12,105 bases of DNA from Acidobacteriaceae bacterium (GCA_003152795.1 PMBA01000194.1:14517-26621), one strand, 5' to 3'. Positions 1-8,182 are shown, numbered from the stretch's first letter. Numbers and translations are program-made. The notes: a model not told the origin generated them from the letters alone.

Positions 1-1
1 C

Positions 2-1111
2 GACTCCATGGTCGCACTCGCCAACCGCATCCAGCCCGATCTCACCATCGTGGGCCCGGAATTGCCCCTGATGCTCGGCGTGGTGGAAGAATTCACGCGG
101 CGAGGCTGGCGCACATTCGGCCCGACCAGCGCCGCCGCCCAGCTTGAAACCAGCAAGAGCTTTGCCAAGGAATTCCTGCAACGCCACCACATCCCCACTG
201 CGCATTATGCGATCTGCGATTCTTCGGAACAGGTCCGCGATGCGCTGCCGCACTTCCATACCCCAATCGTGATCAAGGCCGACGGACTGGCTGCCGGCAA
301 AGGTGTGGTTATCGCCAAAACCAAAGACGAAGCCTCAACCGTCGCCAATGAAATGCTCAGTGGCAGAATGCTCGGAGAAGCCGGATCTCGCGTGGTGCTC
401 GAAGAGTTTCTCGAAGGCGACGAACTCTCGTTTCTGGTGGTGAGCGACGGTGAGCGGGTTGCGCCGCTGGTTGCCGCGCAGGATCACAAGCGCGTGGGCG
501 ACGGCGACACCGGCGGCATGGGCGCCTACACCACGCCGACGATCATCGACGACCAGATGCGCGATTGGCTCGTCGCCCACATCGCTCGCCCCGTGGTGGC
601 CGGCATGAAGGCGGAAGGGGCCGAGTATAAAGGCGTCCTCTATTGTGGCCTGATGATGACTGCGCGCGGCCCCATGGTCCTCGAATTCAACTGCCGCTTC
701 GGCGATCCCGAAACGCAACCCGTTCTGATGCGCCTCGAAAGCGACTTGCTCGAAGCCATGGAGGCCTCGATCGACGGTCGCACCAGCGACGGCGATTTCA
801 AGTGGTCGAACGATGCCGCGGTATGCGTCGTGATAGCTTCCGGCGGTTATCCTGGCGCCTACGAGGCGGGGAAGAAGATAACCGGCCTTGAGGATGCGGC
901 GAAGGGGGAAGGCGTAAGAGTCTTCCATGCCGGCACCTCGAAACGAGACGACGCGTTCTATACTTCTGGCGGACGCGTGCTCGGGGTGACGGCAAGAGCC
1001 GCGGAACTGGAGACGGCAGTGCAGCGCGCCTATGAAGCGTGCGCAAAAATCAGTTTTGACGGTGCGCACTACCGCAAAGACATCGCAGCCCGCGCACTGA
1101 AGAAGGACTAG
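2..1111 (+). CDS. purD: Phosphoribosylamine--glycine ligase (GAR synthetase), 5' end cut off by the window
   Basis: PurD joins glycine to 5-phosphoribosylamine using ATP to give GAR, the second step of de novo purine synthesis, in the cytosol. The frame is open from base 2, and the first 50-60 residues of the family (the N-terminal VLVxGxGGREHA motif) are missing, so the ATG at 8 is probably internal. Counting from that ATG, I see IVGPELPL (14-21), the ATP-grasp lysine strand KADGLAAGKGV (90-100), QDHKRVGD (158-165), the GARS signature RFGDPETQP (230-238) and a normal C-terminus with RKDIAARAL. One oddity: the usual DTGPNTGGMGAY loop reads DTGGMGAY here (167-174), four residues short. The gene is followed by a hairpin-rich repeat and then purE on the same strand. 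The identification is secure; the activity of this loop variant is not. Confidence 0.97.
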   Translation, partial: DSMVALANRIQPDLTIVGPELPLMLGVVEEFTRRGWRTFGPTSAAAQLETSKSFAKEFLQRHHIPTAHYAICDSSEQVRDALPHFHTPIVIKADGLAAGKGVVIAKTKDEASTVANEMLSGRMLGEAGSRVVLEEFLEGDELSFLVVSDGERVAPLVAAQDHKRVGDGDTGGMGAYTTPTIIDDQMRDWLVAHIARPVVAGMKAEGAEYKGVLYCGLMMTARGPMVLEFNCRFGDPETQPVLMRLESDLLEAMEASIDGRTSDGDFKWSNDAAVCVVIASGGYPGAYEAGKKITGLEDAAKGEGVRVFHAGTSKRDDAFYTSGGRVLGVTARAAELETAVQRAYEACAKISFDGAHYRKDIAARALKKD

Positions 1112-1130
1112 CGAGGCGCGTAAAAACTGG

Positions 1131-1206
1131 CGCTTCGTATCAGGGCATCGCCTTAGCGATGCCGCAAGTTCTCCGAAATCGGAGCCCCTTTAGGGGCTGA
1201 GGGATG
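1131..1206 (+). repeat. Palindromic intergenic repeat element, copy A (three hairpins)
   Basis: The element fills most of the 108-base purD-purE gap. Three inverted repeats follow one another. GGCATCGC (1144-1151) pairs with GCGATGCC (1156-1163) around a CTTA loop. CTCCGA (1171-1176) pairs with TCGGAG (1179-1184). AGCCCCT (1183-1189) pairs with AGGGGCT (1192-1198). The left part, 1134-1164, matches 12030-12060 at 28 of 31 positions, and the GCCCCTT-AGGG right arm also recurs in the second copy with a different spacer between. That pattern of conserved palindromic ends and a variable middle suggests a dispersed REP-like family. None of the hairpins is followed by a T-run, so a classical Rho-independent terminator is unlikely. 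The right arm ends about 13 bases before the purE start codon. Confidence 0.8.
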
Positions 1207-1219
1207 GACGCAATCAATC

Positions 1220-1726
1220 ATGGCCAAGCCACTCGTTTCAATCGTGATGGGCAGCGACTCCGATCTGGAGATCATGCGCGAAGCCGGAAAAGCTCTCGAT
1301 GAATTCGGGATCGTGTATGAAATGGACGTAACTTCAGCCCATCGCTCTCCGGACCGCACCGCGGATTACGCTCGCCAAGCCGCTGGACGCGGCATCCGCG
1401 TGATCATCGCAGGCGCGGGCGGAGCCGCTCACCTCGCCGGCGTAATCGCGGCGCACACCACCTTGCCGGTGATCGGCGTCCCGATTCCCTCCACGTCGCT
1501 GCAAGGCATGGATTCTCTGCTCGCGACCGTGCAAATGCCAGCAGGCATTCCGGTAGCGACCGTCGCCATCGGCAAACCCGGCGCAACTAATGCCGGAATC
1601 CTGGCGGCACAGATCATCGGCGTGGCCGACGTATCCATCGCGAAGATACTGGTAACGCACAAAGAAAAACTGGCGCGCGGCGTGGAAGAAAAATCAAAGA
1701 AGCTGAAATCGGCGATGGAAGGGTGA
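1220..1726 (+). CDS. purE: N5-carboxyaminoimidazole ribonucleotide mutase (class I PurE)
   Basis: Class I PurE rearranges N5-CAIR to CAIR in purine synthesis and normally works after PurK, which is not in this window. The 168-residue product has the family length and motifs: MGSDSD (10-15, phosphate/ribose binding), AHRSPD (40-45, with the catalytic histidine at 41), the glycine-rich [10 protein letters not shown] loop (65-74), LQGMDSL (94-100) and [15 protein letters not shown] (105-119). The bacterial pattern points to class I (N5-CAIR mutase) rather than the metazoan AIR carboxylase type. The ATG at 1220 gives the expected N-terminus. Only weak Shine-Dalgarno-like purines precede it (GAGGGA ending 16 bases upstream, GGA ending 12 bases upstream), and the former lie in the repeat element's right arm. 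The gene ends 23 bases from the convergent galU stop. Confidence 0.97.
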   Translation: MAKPLVSIVMGSDSDLEIMREAGKALDEFGIVYEMDVTSAHRSPDRTADYARQAAGRGIRVIIAGAGGAAHLAGVIAAHTTLPVIGVPIPSTSLQGMDSLLATVQMPAGIPVATVAIGKPGATNAGILAAQIIGVADVSIAKILVTHKEKLARGVEEKSKKLKSAMEG

Positions 1727-1749
1727 GCAAAACCGTAGACGACTACCGC

Positions 1750-2667
1750 TCACAGCTTCAAACTCTTCAGATATTCCCGAAACTCGCCGCCCAGGTCCTC
1801 GCGCTTCAGCGCAAAGTCAACCGTAGCTTTCAAGAAGCCGAGTTTGTCGCCAGCATCGAAGCGGCGCCCTTCGTAAACGTAAGCGTACAGCTTTTCGCGC
1901 TGCAGCAGTCCGCGCAGCCCGTCCGTGAGTTGCAACTCGCCGCCCGCTCCCGGCTTGATGTCTGAAAGCGTCTCGAAGATCGTCGGCGTCAGAATGTACC
2001 GTCCGATCACTGCCAGATTCGAAGGCGCATCCTCGAACTTGGGCTTTTCGACCAGATCGAGGACTTCATAGAGTTTGCCACCGGAGCCCGAAACCTCTTT
2101 CGCCTTCAACACTCCGTAAGAAGAAATCGCCCGCCCGTCAACCACCTGAGTCGCGATCACGGAACAGTGCTTCTCGTCGAACACTTTCATCAACTGCTTG
2201 AGCACCGGCACTTTTGCATCGATGACGTCATCGGCCAGCAACGTGGCAAACGGTTCGTCGCCAATCAATTCGCGCGCCGTGAGCACGGCGTGTCCCAGGC
2301 CCAGCGCCTCTTTCTGCCGCACGTAAGCCACATAGATCATGTCCGAAATCTGCCGCACGATCTTGAGCAAGTCGTACTTGCCCTTTTCTTCGAGCATCTT
2401 TTCCAGCTCGTAGCTCACGTCGAAGTGATCTTCGATCGCGCTCTTGCCGCGCCCCGTGATCATGATGATCTGGTCGCATCCCGCCGCCAGCGCCTCTTCC
2501 ACTCCATACTGAATGATCGGCTTATCGACCAGCGGCAGCATCTCTTTCGGCTGAGCTTTGGTGGCTGGAAGAAAGCGCGTCCCTAATCCGGCAGCGGGGA
2601 AAATCGCCTTGCGGACCTTCTGGACCTTGCGGCGCTCGCCGTTCGTTCTTCGTTCGTCGTTGGTCAT
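1750..2667 (-). CDS. galU: UTP--glucose-1-phosphate uridylyltransferase
   Basis: GalU makes UDP-glucose from UTP and glucose-1-phosphate, feeding envelope polysaccharide and glycan synthesis in the cytosol. The 305-residue product shows the nucleotidyltransferase signature FPAAGLGTRFLPATKAQPKE (residues 23-42, followed by MLP), LGLGHAVL (122-129), the metal-binding LLADDV (143-148), VEKP (206-209), GGELQLTD (242-249) and GRRFDAGDKLGF (267-278). These fit bacterial GalU rather than RfbA-type thymidylyltransferases. The ATG at 2667 is the only usable start before the core. It has no visible Shine-Dalgarno and sits in a low-complexity CGAACG/GACCAA tract, so the first 15 or so residues are basic, polar and probably non-conserved. 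It lies 102 bases downstream of mfd on the same strand. A TACAAT box at 2758-2753 might be a promoter -10, but I see no matching -35. Confidence 0.95.
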   Translation of the reverse strand: MTNDERRTNGERRKVQKVRKAIFPAAGLGTRFLPATKAQPKEMLPLVDKPIIQYGVEEALAAGCDQIIMITGRGKSAIEDHFDVSYELEKMLEEKGKYDLLKIVRQISDMIYVAYVRQKEALGLGHAVLTARELIGDEPFATLLADDVIDAKVPVLKQLMKVFDEKHCSVIATQVVDGRAISSYGVLKAKEVSGSGGKLYEVLDLVEKPKFEDAPSNLAVIGRYILTPTIFETLSDIKPGAGGELQLTDGLRGLLQREKLYAYVYEGRRFDAGDKLGFLKATVDFALKREDLGGEFREYLKSLKL

Positions 2668-2690
2668 TTGGTCGCTGGCCGTTCGTCGCC
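2637..2690. repeat. Low-complexity short-repeat tract spanning the galU start codon
   Basis: On the + strand the 9-mer CGTTCGTCG occurs at 2651-2659 and again at 2680-2688. TTGGTC occurs at 2660-2665 and 2668-2673, flanking the galU start codon (CAT at 2665-2667), and further CGTTCGTT units lie at the left edge. The tract runs from the intergenic gap into the first codons of galU and produces the residues MTNDERRTNGERR. It is imperfect, not a clean tandem array. Confidence 0.55.
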
Positions 2691-2769
2691 GGTTGTTCGC
2701 GCCTCGTCTGGAACCCGGCGAGTCATTCGTATCGGGGGCTGGCCGCCCAACAATTGTAACTGCTCGCGT

Positions 2770-5700
2770 TCATACCTGCCGCACCGCTTCTTCGCGCGCT
2801 TCCAGTTCTTCCAGCAGATCGCGCAGCGTTTGCAATATCCCTTCCGCGCTGCTGATCTTGATCGAGAACTTCAGCGTCCCATCCGGAGTGAACTGCGTGC
2901 CCCGTTGCGATGCCACAAACCGCGCCAGCTTCCCTGGATCAATCAACGCATTCGCGCTGAACTTGATGTTCATAAACTCGCGCTTCCGCTCAATGCTATT
3001 TGCGCCCACCCGCATCGCCTGTAGTTTGAGCGCAGCGTACTCCAGCAGGTTCCGGACCGCGCGGGGCGTCTCGCCATAGCGGTCGAGCAGCTCTGCCCGC
3101 ACGTCGTGCAACTGCGACTCCGTCTCGACTCCAGCCACCCGCTTATACATCCTCAGCCGCTGGTTCTCTTCCTTTATATAGTCGGATGGAATGCGTATGT
3201 TCAGACCGAGGTTGAGTTGGATTTCCGTAACTTCAACGCCCGCCTCGCCCTTCATTTCGCGTACGGCGCGTTCCAGCATCTGCGTGTAAAGCTCGAATCC
3301 CACCGCTTCGATGTGCCCGCTCTGCTCTCCGCCTAGAAGATTGCCCGCGCCCCGCAGTTCGAGATCGAGCGCTGCGATCTTGAAGCCGGCACCCAGGTCG
3401 GAGAATTCCTTCAGCGCGGCAAGACGGCGTCGCGCGATGGGCGTGAGCTCGATTTCAGCGGGCAGCAGCAGATAAGCATAGGCGCGCCGGTTCGAGCGCC
3501 CTACCCGTCCGCGAAGCTGATAGAGTTCCGACAAGCCCAGCCGGTCGGCGCGATTGATCACGATCGTGTTGCACAGCGGGATGTCGAGACCGTTCTCGAT
3601 AATCGTGGTCGACACCAGAATGTCGGCTTCGTGATGCATGAATTTCAGCATCACTTTTTCCAGCTCCCCTTCGCCCATCTGCCCGTGGCCCACGGTGATG
3701 CGCGCATTCGGAACCAGGGTTTGTATCTTGGCCGCAATCTCCCAGATCGTGTCGACCCGATTGTGCACGAAATATACCTGCCCGCCGCGGTCCAGTTCCT
3801 GTTCGATTGCCGACTGGATAAGCTTCTCGTCCCAGTTCGCAACCACCGTCTGAATCGCCATGCGGTCCTTGGGAGGCGTTTCGATCACGCTCATATCGCG
3901 CAGCCCCACCAGCGACATATGCAAGGTGCGCGGAATCGGCGTCGCCGACATGGTCAGCACGTCCACTTCCGTGCGCATCTGCTTGATGCGTTCTTTGTGG
4001 CGGACGCCAAAGCGTTGCTCCTCATCCACCACCAGCAAGCCGAGATCGGCGAACTTCACGTCCTTCGACAGCAGACGGTGGGTCCCGATCAGGATGTCCA
4101 CTTTGCCCGCCTCGACTTTCTGCAAAATTTCCTTAATCTGCTTCGCCGTCCGAAAACGGCTGATCATTTCGACCGTGAGCGGAAACGGCGCGAATCGCTG
4201 CTTGAAAGTTTCGAAGTGCTGAAAAGCGAGCACCGTAGTTGGCGCAAGCACCGCGACCTGCTTGTTATCGCTCAGGGCCTTGAAGGCGGCGCGCATCGCC
4301 ACTTCAGTCTTGCCGTAGCCGACATCGCCGCACAGCAGGCGATCCATCGGGAGTTGCGACTCCATGTCGCGCTTCACGTCGGCGATGGCCTGCGCCTGGT
4401 CCTCGGTCTCGTTGTATTCGAACGAATCTTCAAACTCCTTCATCCACTCCGTGTCGGCTGGAAAAATGTGACCGCGCGCGGCCTGCCGCTGCGCATAGAG
4501 TTTGAGCAACTCGTCGGTCATGTCCTTCATCGCCTTGCGCACCCGCGCCTTGGTCTTGCCCCATGCCTGGGTGCCCAGATGATTCAGGACAGGCTTCGCG
4601 CCCTCCGCCGAACGATATTTCTGCACCAGATCGAGCCGGGTCAGCGGAACATACAGCCGCGCAGCATCGGCGTACTCCAGCAGCATGAATTCCGCTGCGC
4701 CGTCGCCCTGGTTGATCTCCTTTAAGCCTTGATACTGCCCGATGCCGTGCTCCACATGGACCACGTAGTCGCCCACCTGCAAATCGCGGAAATCGGAAAG
4801 AAACGCCGAGACTTTCGATTTCTGCCGTTGTGGCCGGGCCGCGACCAGATCCGATTCGTCGAACAGATCGCGCGCCCCAAAAATCGCGAGATGCGCCTCC
4901 GGCAAAACGAAGCCGTCGGGAAGATAAGCCTTCAGCAACGTAGTGGTAAGAACGTCGCCCGCAAAATAAGACGTTTCGTCGGCATAGCTTTCTCCGCTCC
5001 GCGTGCGGCTTCCCAGCCGATACGAAGCGTTGTACTCGGTAAACATGTCGGCCAGACGCTCGACTTCTCCCGTGTTGGGCACGGCGAGAATCACCTGCGT
5101 GCCGCCGCCAACCAGCTTCTGGACTTGCTCGATCATCGCCGGAACCGCGCCGTGGAAGCGCGTCGCGGGCTGCGAAAGAAAAGCCGCTTCCCGTCCTTTT
5201 TCGTTGGCTTCGCTGGCCTCGCGCGCCACCGCCAGGTATTCAAAATCCGCGCCCCCCCGTGCCGCCGTTTTTTCCCGCCAGCTTTCCGGCGTCAGATAAA
5301 GATCGGCGGGACGAACCAGGTTCCCCACCCCGCTGCGTTCGTGCGCCTCTTCAATTCGGGCCCATACTTTGTCCAGTTCCTGCCGCAGCGCTTCGGGTTC
5401 GTCGAGAATCACCCGCGCTTCCGGAAGCAACTCGAAAATGCTGCGGTCGGCCCCCGCCACCGGAGCGTAGAACTCCCAGCCTGGAAAAACGCCAGCGCCC
5501 GAGTCGCGCACCGCTTGCTCCACAACCTCCGGCGAACCCATAACGCGTTTCCCCGAGAGCCGCGCGTTGATCGAATTGAGCAGTTCCTCCGTGACCGGGG
5601 TCTCCGTCAGCGGCAGCAGCAGAACTTCGTCGACCGGGTTCGAAGACCGCTGACTCGCCGGGTCGAACTTGCGCATGGACTCGACTTCGTCTCCGAAAAA

Positions 5701-6318
5701 CTCGACGCGCACTGGCCGGTCCGCTTCCGGCGAGTACACATCGAGAATGCCGCCCCGAGCCGCGTATTGCCCCGGCATCTCCACCACGTCGGTAGCGGTG
5801 TAGCCGACCGTGTTCAGGTGCTCGAGCAGTTTCTCCAGGTCGAAAATCTCGCCCCGGCGCAAAACCCTTGCCAGGTCAGCGTAGTACTCGGGGGAACGAA
5901 GAAGAATTGTGGTGGCGCTGACCGGCGAAACAACGATGGCGGCGCGCCCCGTCGCGATCTTCCACAACGCGGTCGCGCGTTCTTCCTGAATCTCGGGATG
6001 CGGCGACAAATTCTGGAAGGGAAGTACATCGCGCGCCGGAAGGCTCACCACAGAGTCCGGATCCGCCGCTCCCGTCAGTTCACAAAACGCCCGCAGCACC
6101 GGCAGCAACTCTTCGGCAGCCCGGTTATCGGCCACCACCAGCACGAACGGACGCTCGACCGTGCGTCGCAACAAAACAACGATCAGCGCTTTGGCCGCCG
6201 AGGAAAGTCCTGTGACACTCATCCGCCCCGCGCTCTCCCGCAGATGGGAGGCGGCGCGCGTGAAGGCAGGTAATTGTTCCACCTCCGCGAAAATTTCGCG
6301 GACGAAGGGTAAAAGCAT
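2770..6318 (-). CDS. mfd: Transcription-repair coupling factor Mfd
   Basis: Mfd is a DNA translocase that removes RNA polymerase stalled at lesions and recruits UvrA for nucleotide excision repair. The 1182 residues are slightly longer than the E. coli protein (1148) and carry the full domain order. A UvrB-like N-terminal module includes [17 protein letters not shown] (94-110) and the UvrA-contact region around [15 protein letters not shown] (183-197). The RNA-polymerase-interacting domain begins near [18 protein letters not shown] (515-532). The translocase has Walker A GDVGYGKT (664-671), the DEEQ box (765-768), SATPIPRTL (791-799) and QLRGRVGRS (934-942). The TRG motif region is [20 protein letters not shown] (986-1005), and the C-terminal regulatory domain follows. 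No key motif is missing. AGAGG lies only two bases before the ATG, an unusually short spacing. The gene is co-directional with the small exported protein 101 bases upstream and galU 102 bases downstream. Confidence 0.98.
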   Translation of the reverse strand: MLLPFVREIFAEVEQLPAFTRAASHLRESAGRMSVTGLSSAAKALIVVLLRRTVERPFVLVVADNRAAEELLPVLRAFCELTGAADPDSVVSLPARDVLPFQNLSPHPEIQEERATALWKIATGRAAIVVSPVSATTILLRSPEYYADLARVLRRGEIFDLEKLLEHLNTVGYTATDVVEMPGQYAARGGILDVYSPEADRPVRVEFFGDEVESMRKFDPASQRSSNPVDEVLLLPLTETPVTEELLNSINARLSGKRVMGSPEVVEQAVRDSGAGVFPGWEFYAPVAGADRSIFELLPEARVILDEPEALRQELDKVWARIEEAHERSGVGNLVRPADLYLTPESWREKTAARGGADFEYLAVAREASEANEKGREAAFLSQPATRFHGAVPAMIEQVQKLVGGGTQVILAVPNTGEVERLADMFTEYNASYRLGSRTRSGESYADETSYFAGDVLTTTLLKAYLPDGFVLPEAHLAIFGARDLFDESDLVAARPQRQKSKVSAFLSDFRDLQVGDYVVHVEHGIGQYQGLKEINQGDGAAEFMLLEYADAARLYVPLTRLDLVQKYRSAEGAKPVLNHLGTQAWGKTKARVRKAMKDMTDELLKLYAQRQAARGHIFPADTEWMKEFEDSFEYNETEDQAQAIADVKRDMESQLPMDRLLCGDVGYGKTEVAMRAAFKALSDNKQVAVLAPTTVLAFQHFETFKQRFAPFPLTVEMISRFRTAKQIKEILQKVEAGKVDILIGTHRLLSKDVKFADLGLLVVDEEQRFGVRHKERIKQMRTEVDVLTMSATPIPRTLHMSLVGLRDMSVIETPPKDRMAIQTVVANWDEKLIQSAIEQELDRGGQVYFVHNRVDTIWEIAAKIQTLVPNARITVGHGQMGEGELEKVMLKFMHHEADILVSTTIIENGLDIPLCNTIVINRADRLGLSELYQLRGRVGRSNRRAYAYLLLPAEIELTPIARRRLAALKEFSDLGAGFKIAALDLELRGAGNLLGGEQSGHIEAVGFELYTQMLERAVREMKGEAGVEVTEIQLNLGLNIRIPSDYIKEENQRLRMYKRVAGVETESQLHDVRAELLDRYGETPRAVRNLLEYAALKLQAMRVGANSIERKREFMNIKFSANALIDPGKLARFVASQRGTQFTPDGTLKFSIKISSAEGILQTLRDLLEELEAREEAVRQV

Positions 6319-6419
6319 TTCCTCTTGATTCTACCAAGCCAGGCGGAATGGCGGGACGATCCATTGCTCGCGCAGGTTGCAGCTGAAAATCCACAACCAT
6401 CCAACAGGAGGCAAGCCCG

Positions 6420-6824
6420 TCAATTCTTGGGATTCTCCCCCTTTGCGGGCGGAGTGGGCGCAGCCGGCTGCGCCGGTTGCAGCTTGGCCAGCGACTCATC
6501 CACGCGCTTCTTGAAATCGCCGTAATCGTTGTTCACCAGCCCGCTGAAGGCGGTCTGGACCTGCATCTCGCAGGTGTCCCCCTTCGCGTTCAGCACGACG
6601 GAGTTGATGCGCTTGCCGGTAAGCGTCCCACCGATGACGAACGAAGCGGTCATCTCGGTGTTATCGATCCCGAGAATTCCGTACTTCCCCGAGTTGCGGA
6701 GGGTATCCTTCACTGCGGGCCACAACACACCGCATGACACGGAATACATGTCCTTGTGCGTCTTAGCGAAAGACGGCCCGGCCACAACCAACAACATCAG
6801 AGCCACCACAGTGAATCGTCTCAT
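6420..6824 (-). CDS. Small exported protein of unknown function
   Basis: The product has 134 residues. Residues 1-20 form a typical Sec signal peptide: MRR, a hydrophobic stretch, then SFA followed by KT. The mature part has about 95 folded-looking residues with two cysteines, C31 (SVSCGVLW) and C85 (GDTCEMQV), which could form a disulfide after export. A Pro/Ala-rich tail (about 117-134) follows. The pattern of WPAVKDTLRNSGKYGILGID, TASFVIGG and VLNAKGDTCEMQVQTAFSG resembles conserved hypothetical proteins I associate with Acidobacteriota, but that is from memory. There is no lipobox. The start is well supported by AAGGAA at 6837-6832, seven bases before the ATG. The gene lies between the hydrolase gene and mfd, with gaps of about 100 bases on each side. 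I do not assign a function. Confidence 0.88.
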   Translation of the reverse strand: MRRFTVVALMLLVVAGPSFAKTHKDMYSVSCGVLWPAVKDTLRNSGKYGILGIDNTEMTASFVIGGTLTGKRINSVVLNAKGDTCEMQVQTAFSGLVNNDYGDFKKRVDESLAKLQPAQPAAPTPPAKGENPKN

Positions 6825-6831
6825 GAGAATG

Positions 6832-6837
6832 TTCCTT
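6832..6837 (-). promoter_or_regulatory. Ribosome binding site of the small exported protein
   Basis: AAGGAA on the minus strand lies seven bases from the ATG at 6824. This fixes the start directly before a clean signal peptide. Confidence 0.7.
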
Positions 6838-6851
6838 TCCTGAGGAAACCG

Positions 6852-6860
6852 ATACTACCA
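6852..6860 (-). promoter_or_regulatory. Possible extended -10 box for the small exported protein gene
   Basis: The minus strand reads TGGTAGTAT, a TGn extended -10 with 4 of 6 matches to TATAAT. It would give a leader of about 20 bases that just includes the ribosome binding site. There is no convincing -35, so this is a suggestion only. Confidence 0.25.
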
Positions 6861-6929
6861 TCGAGTCTTCGCGGATGCAGTAATCCAGCTCACAGATTCC
6901 GTGACACTCCGCTCGACTGAAAACGCGGT

Positions 6930-7787
6930 TCATTCAAGCCGCAGCAAAGGCCGCGTCAGGCACGTCGGACCACCCGCACCGTTGATACAGATCTCCGACC
7001 CTGGAAACGTACCCACCTCAAACCCTGCGTCGCGCAAGCGCCCATTCGTCCTGGCGTTTTCTTCAATCGCGATCAGCCGGCCCTTGCCCAAAGACAGCAC
7101 ATTGCAGGCCAGCGTGTCGCGCTCGCTGTATTCAATCTCAATCAAGCGCAGGCCGCGCTCCTTCAACAACTCAACCGTCTCCACCGCCAGCCACGGCAGA
7201 TCGACCAGCATCGTCCGTTCGTCCAGCATGCTCATCAGCGACATCAAATGAAGGCAGGCCGACGGCCCTGCCCCGTAAGGCAGCGGCGCGGATAGCACGT
7301 CGACATTCCTGGCGGAGAGCAGCGACCGCACCTGCTCGATCCCCGCCTTGTTGGTCCGATAACCGTCCCCGATCAGCAGCGTCCGCGAATCAAGCCACAC
7401 CATGTCGCCGGATTCCGAAGTCCCCGGCAGCACGATCTCACCGAATACCGGAATGCCCAGTTCCCCGCAAAAGTGGGCGTGCGCCCGCGCCTCCGCCACG
7501 CGATTCTTCTTCCCCGGATTCATCAGCACCAGACCATAATCCGTGGCCAGCGACGCGTCGTGCGCATAGACCGCATCCAGCGTAAGCAACTCCGCCGGAG
7601 GCAGACTCACCACCTCGGCTCCGCCCGCGCTCAGCAGCCCGCACAGAGTCTCGTGCTGCCTCTGCGCCACCGCAAAATCGGGAGCATGCCGAAACCCAAG
7701 CTCCCGCCAGGCTCCGGCTTTCTCGGGAACATCCCACCCCGCGCTGCCCGGCGGACACACCATCACCCGCAGCAGTTCGCCTGTCAT
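6930..7787 (-). CDS. Amidinotransferase-superfamily hydrolase, DDAH / arginine deiminase-like
   Basis: The protein belongs to the guanidino-modifying superfamily (DDAH, arginine deiminase, amidinotransferases), whose catalytic Cys attacks the guanidino carbon. With the ATG at 7787 it has 285 residues. By eye it aligns with bacterial DDAH: GTSESGDM (122-129) with GTVEGGDV, giving the catalytic Glu as E125; YRTN (143-146) with ARTN; CLHL (178-181), giving the catalytic His as H180; and GGPTCLT (272-278), giving the catalytic Cys as C276. YAHD (74-77) supplies the usual substrate-side Asp. An active hydrolase is therefore likely, but the substrate (dimethylarginine, arginine or another) is not decided. 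A longer frame opens at GTG 7847. Its extra codons are rich in ATA, TTA, CTT, TCA and CCT, unlike the rest of the gene, so I prefer 7787. No arginine-pathway gene is nearby. Confidence 0.87.
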   Translation of the reverse strand: MTGELLRVMVCPPGSAGWDVPEKAGAWRELGFRHAPDFAVAQRQHETLCGLLSAGGAEVVSLPPAELLTLDAVYAHDASLATDYGLVLMNPGKKNRVAEARAHAHFCGELGIPVFGEIVLPGTSESGDMVWLDSRTLLIGDGYRTNKAGIEQVRSLLSARNVDVLSAPLPYGAGPSACLHLMSLMSMLDERTMLVDLPWLAVETVELLKERGLRLIEIEYSERDTLACNVLSLGKGRLIAIEENARTNGRLRDAGFEVGTFPGSEICINGAGGPTCLTRPLLRLE

Positions 7788-7833
7788 GGAATGTCCGTTG
7801 AAATTTTCTGAAGGCTCAAGCGAAGGCACTAAG

Positions 7834-7839
7834 AATATA
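7834..7839 (-). promoter_or_regulatory. Possible -10 box upstream of the DDAH-like gene
   Basis: TATATT on the minus strand matches the -10 consensus at 5 of 6 positions. It lies about 45 bases before the preferred ATG at 7787 and downstream of the alternative GTG at 7847. If it is real, the GTG start cannot be used. I found no good -35. Confidence 0.25.
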
Positions 7840-8177
7840 TCCGGCACGAAAGTATCTCACTCGGTTGATTCTGCTGGCGCAGCCGCGCGCCATCGGCATT
7901 GAGGAATCGGCAGGGCCGCCGCCTGCATCGACATCCGTTTTTCCCGCAGCCTGCTGAGAATCTAAAGAATTGCCTTCATAAACGCAACGCCAGACCAGGA
8001 CAATCTCCGATTGTTGCCCTCCGCCCGGCCCGTAATCTACCTTATTGCTTGCCTAAACACCCTCTTCTGATGTACATATCATCGGTATCCCGACCCACTA
8101 ACGTGCTTGCAGTTCAAGTAGATGGTGAAAAACCGCGCACTTCGATTCCCGCCTTCCGCCACGATGCGGAAGATCCC

Positions 8178-8182
8178 AGGAG
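8178..8182 (+). promoter_or_regulatory. Ribosome binding site of the TonB-dependent receptor
   Basis: AGGAG lies four bases before the ATG at 8187. It decides between that start and the open frame extending upstream to 7899. Confidence 0.75.

Noticed and set aside
335..1069. Minus-strand open frame opposite purD
   Set aside because: Shadow frame. The purD motifs on the + strand explain the region.
1204..1222. Upstream ATG at 1204 as the purE start or an overlapping leader peptide
   Set aside because: It is out of frame with purE, and the product has no features. The ATG at 1220 gives the normal PurE N-terminus.
1735..1746. GTAG-ACGA-CTAC inverted repeat between the convergent purE and galU stops as a bidirectional terminator
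   Set aside because: A four-base stem without flanking A or T runs is too weak to call.
1723..1965. 80-codon + strand open frame overlapping the end of purE and the 3' end of galU
   Set aside because: Most of it is antisense to the conserved C-terminal part of galU, and it has no own ribosome binding site or motif.
2726..2743. TTCGTATC followed by GGGGGCTGGCC in the mfd-galU gap as a third repeat copy
   Set aside because: Only the first eight bases match the repeat family, and the hairpin arm is absent. It could be a decayed copy but the match is within chance.
4729..6273. Long + strand open frame (514 codons) opposite mfd, and another at 3631-4725
   Set aside because: They lie wholly antisense to a gene with every Mfd motif intact. 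The translations are rich in Arg, His and Gln with no recognisable domain, as expected for the shadow of a GC-rich gene.
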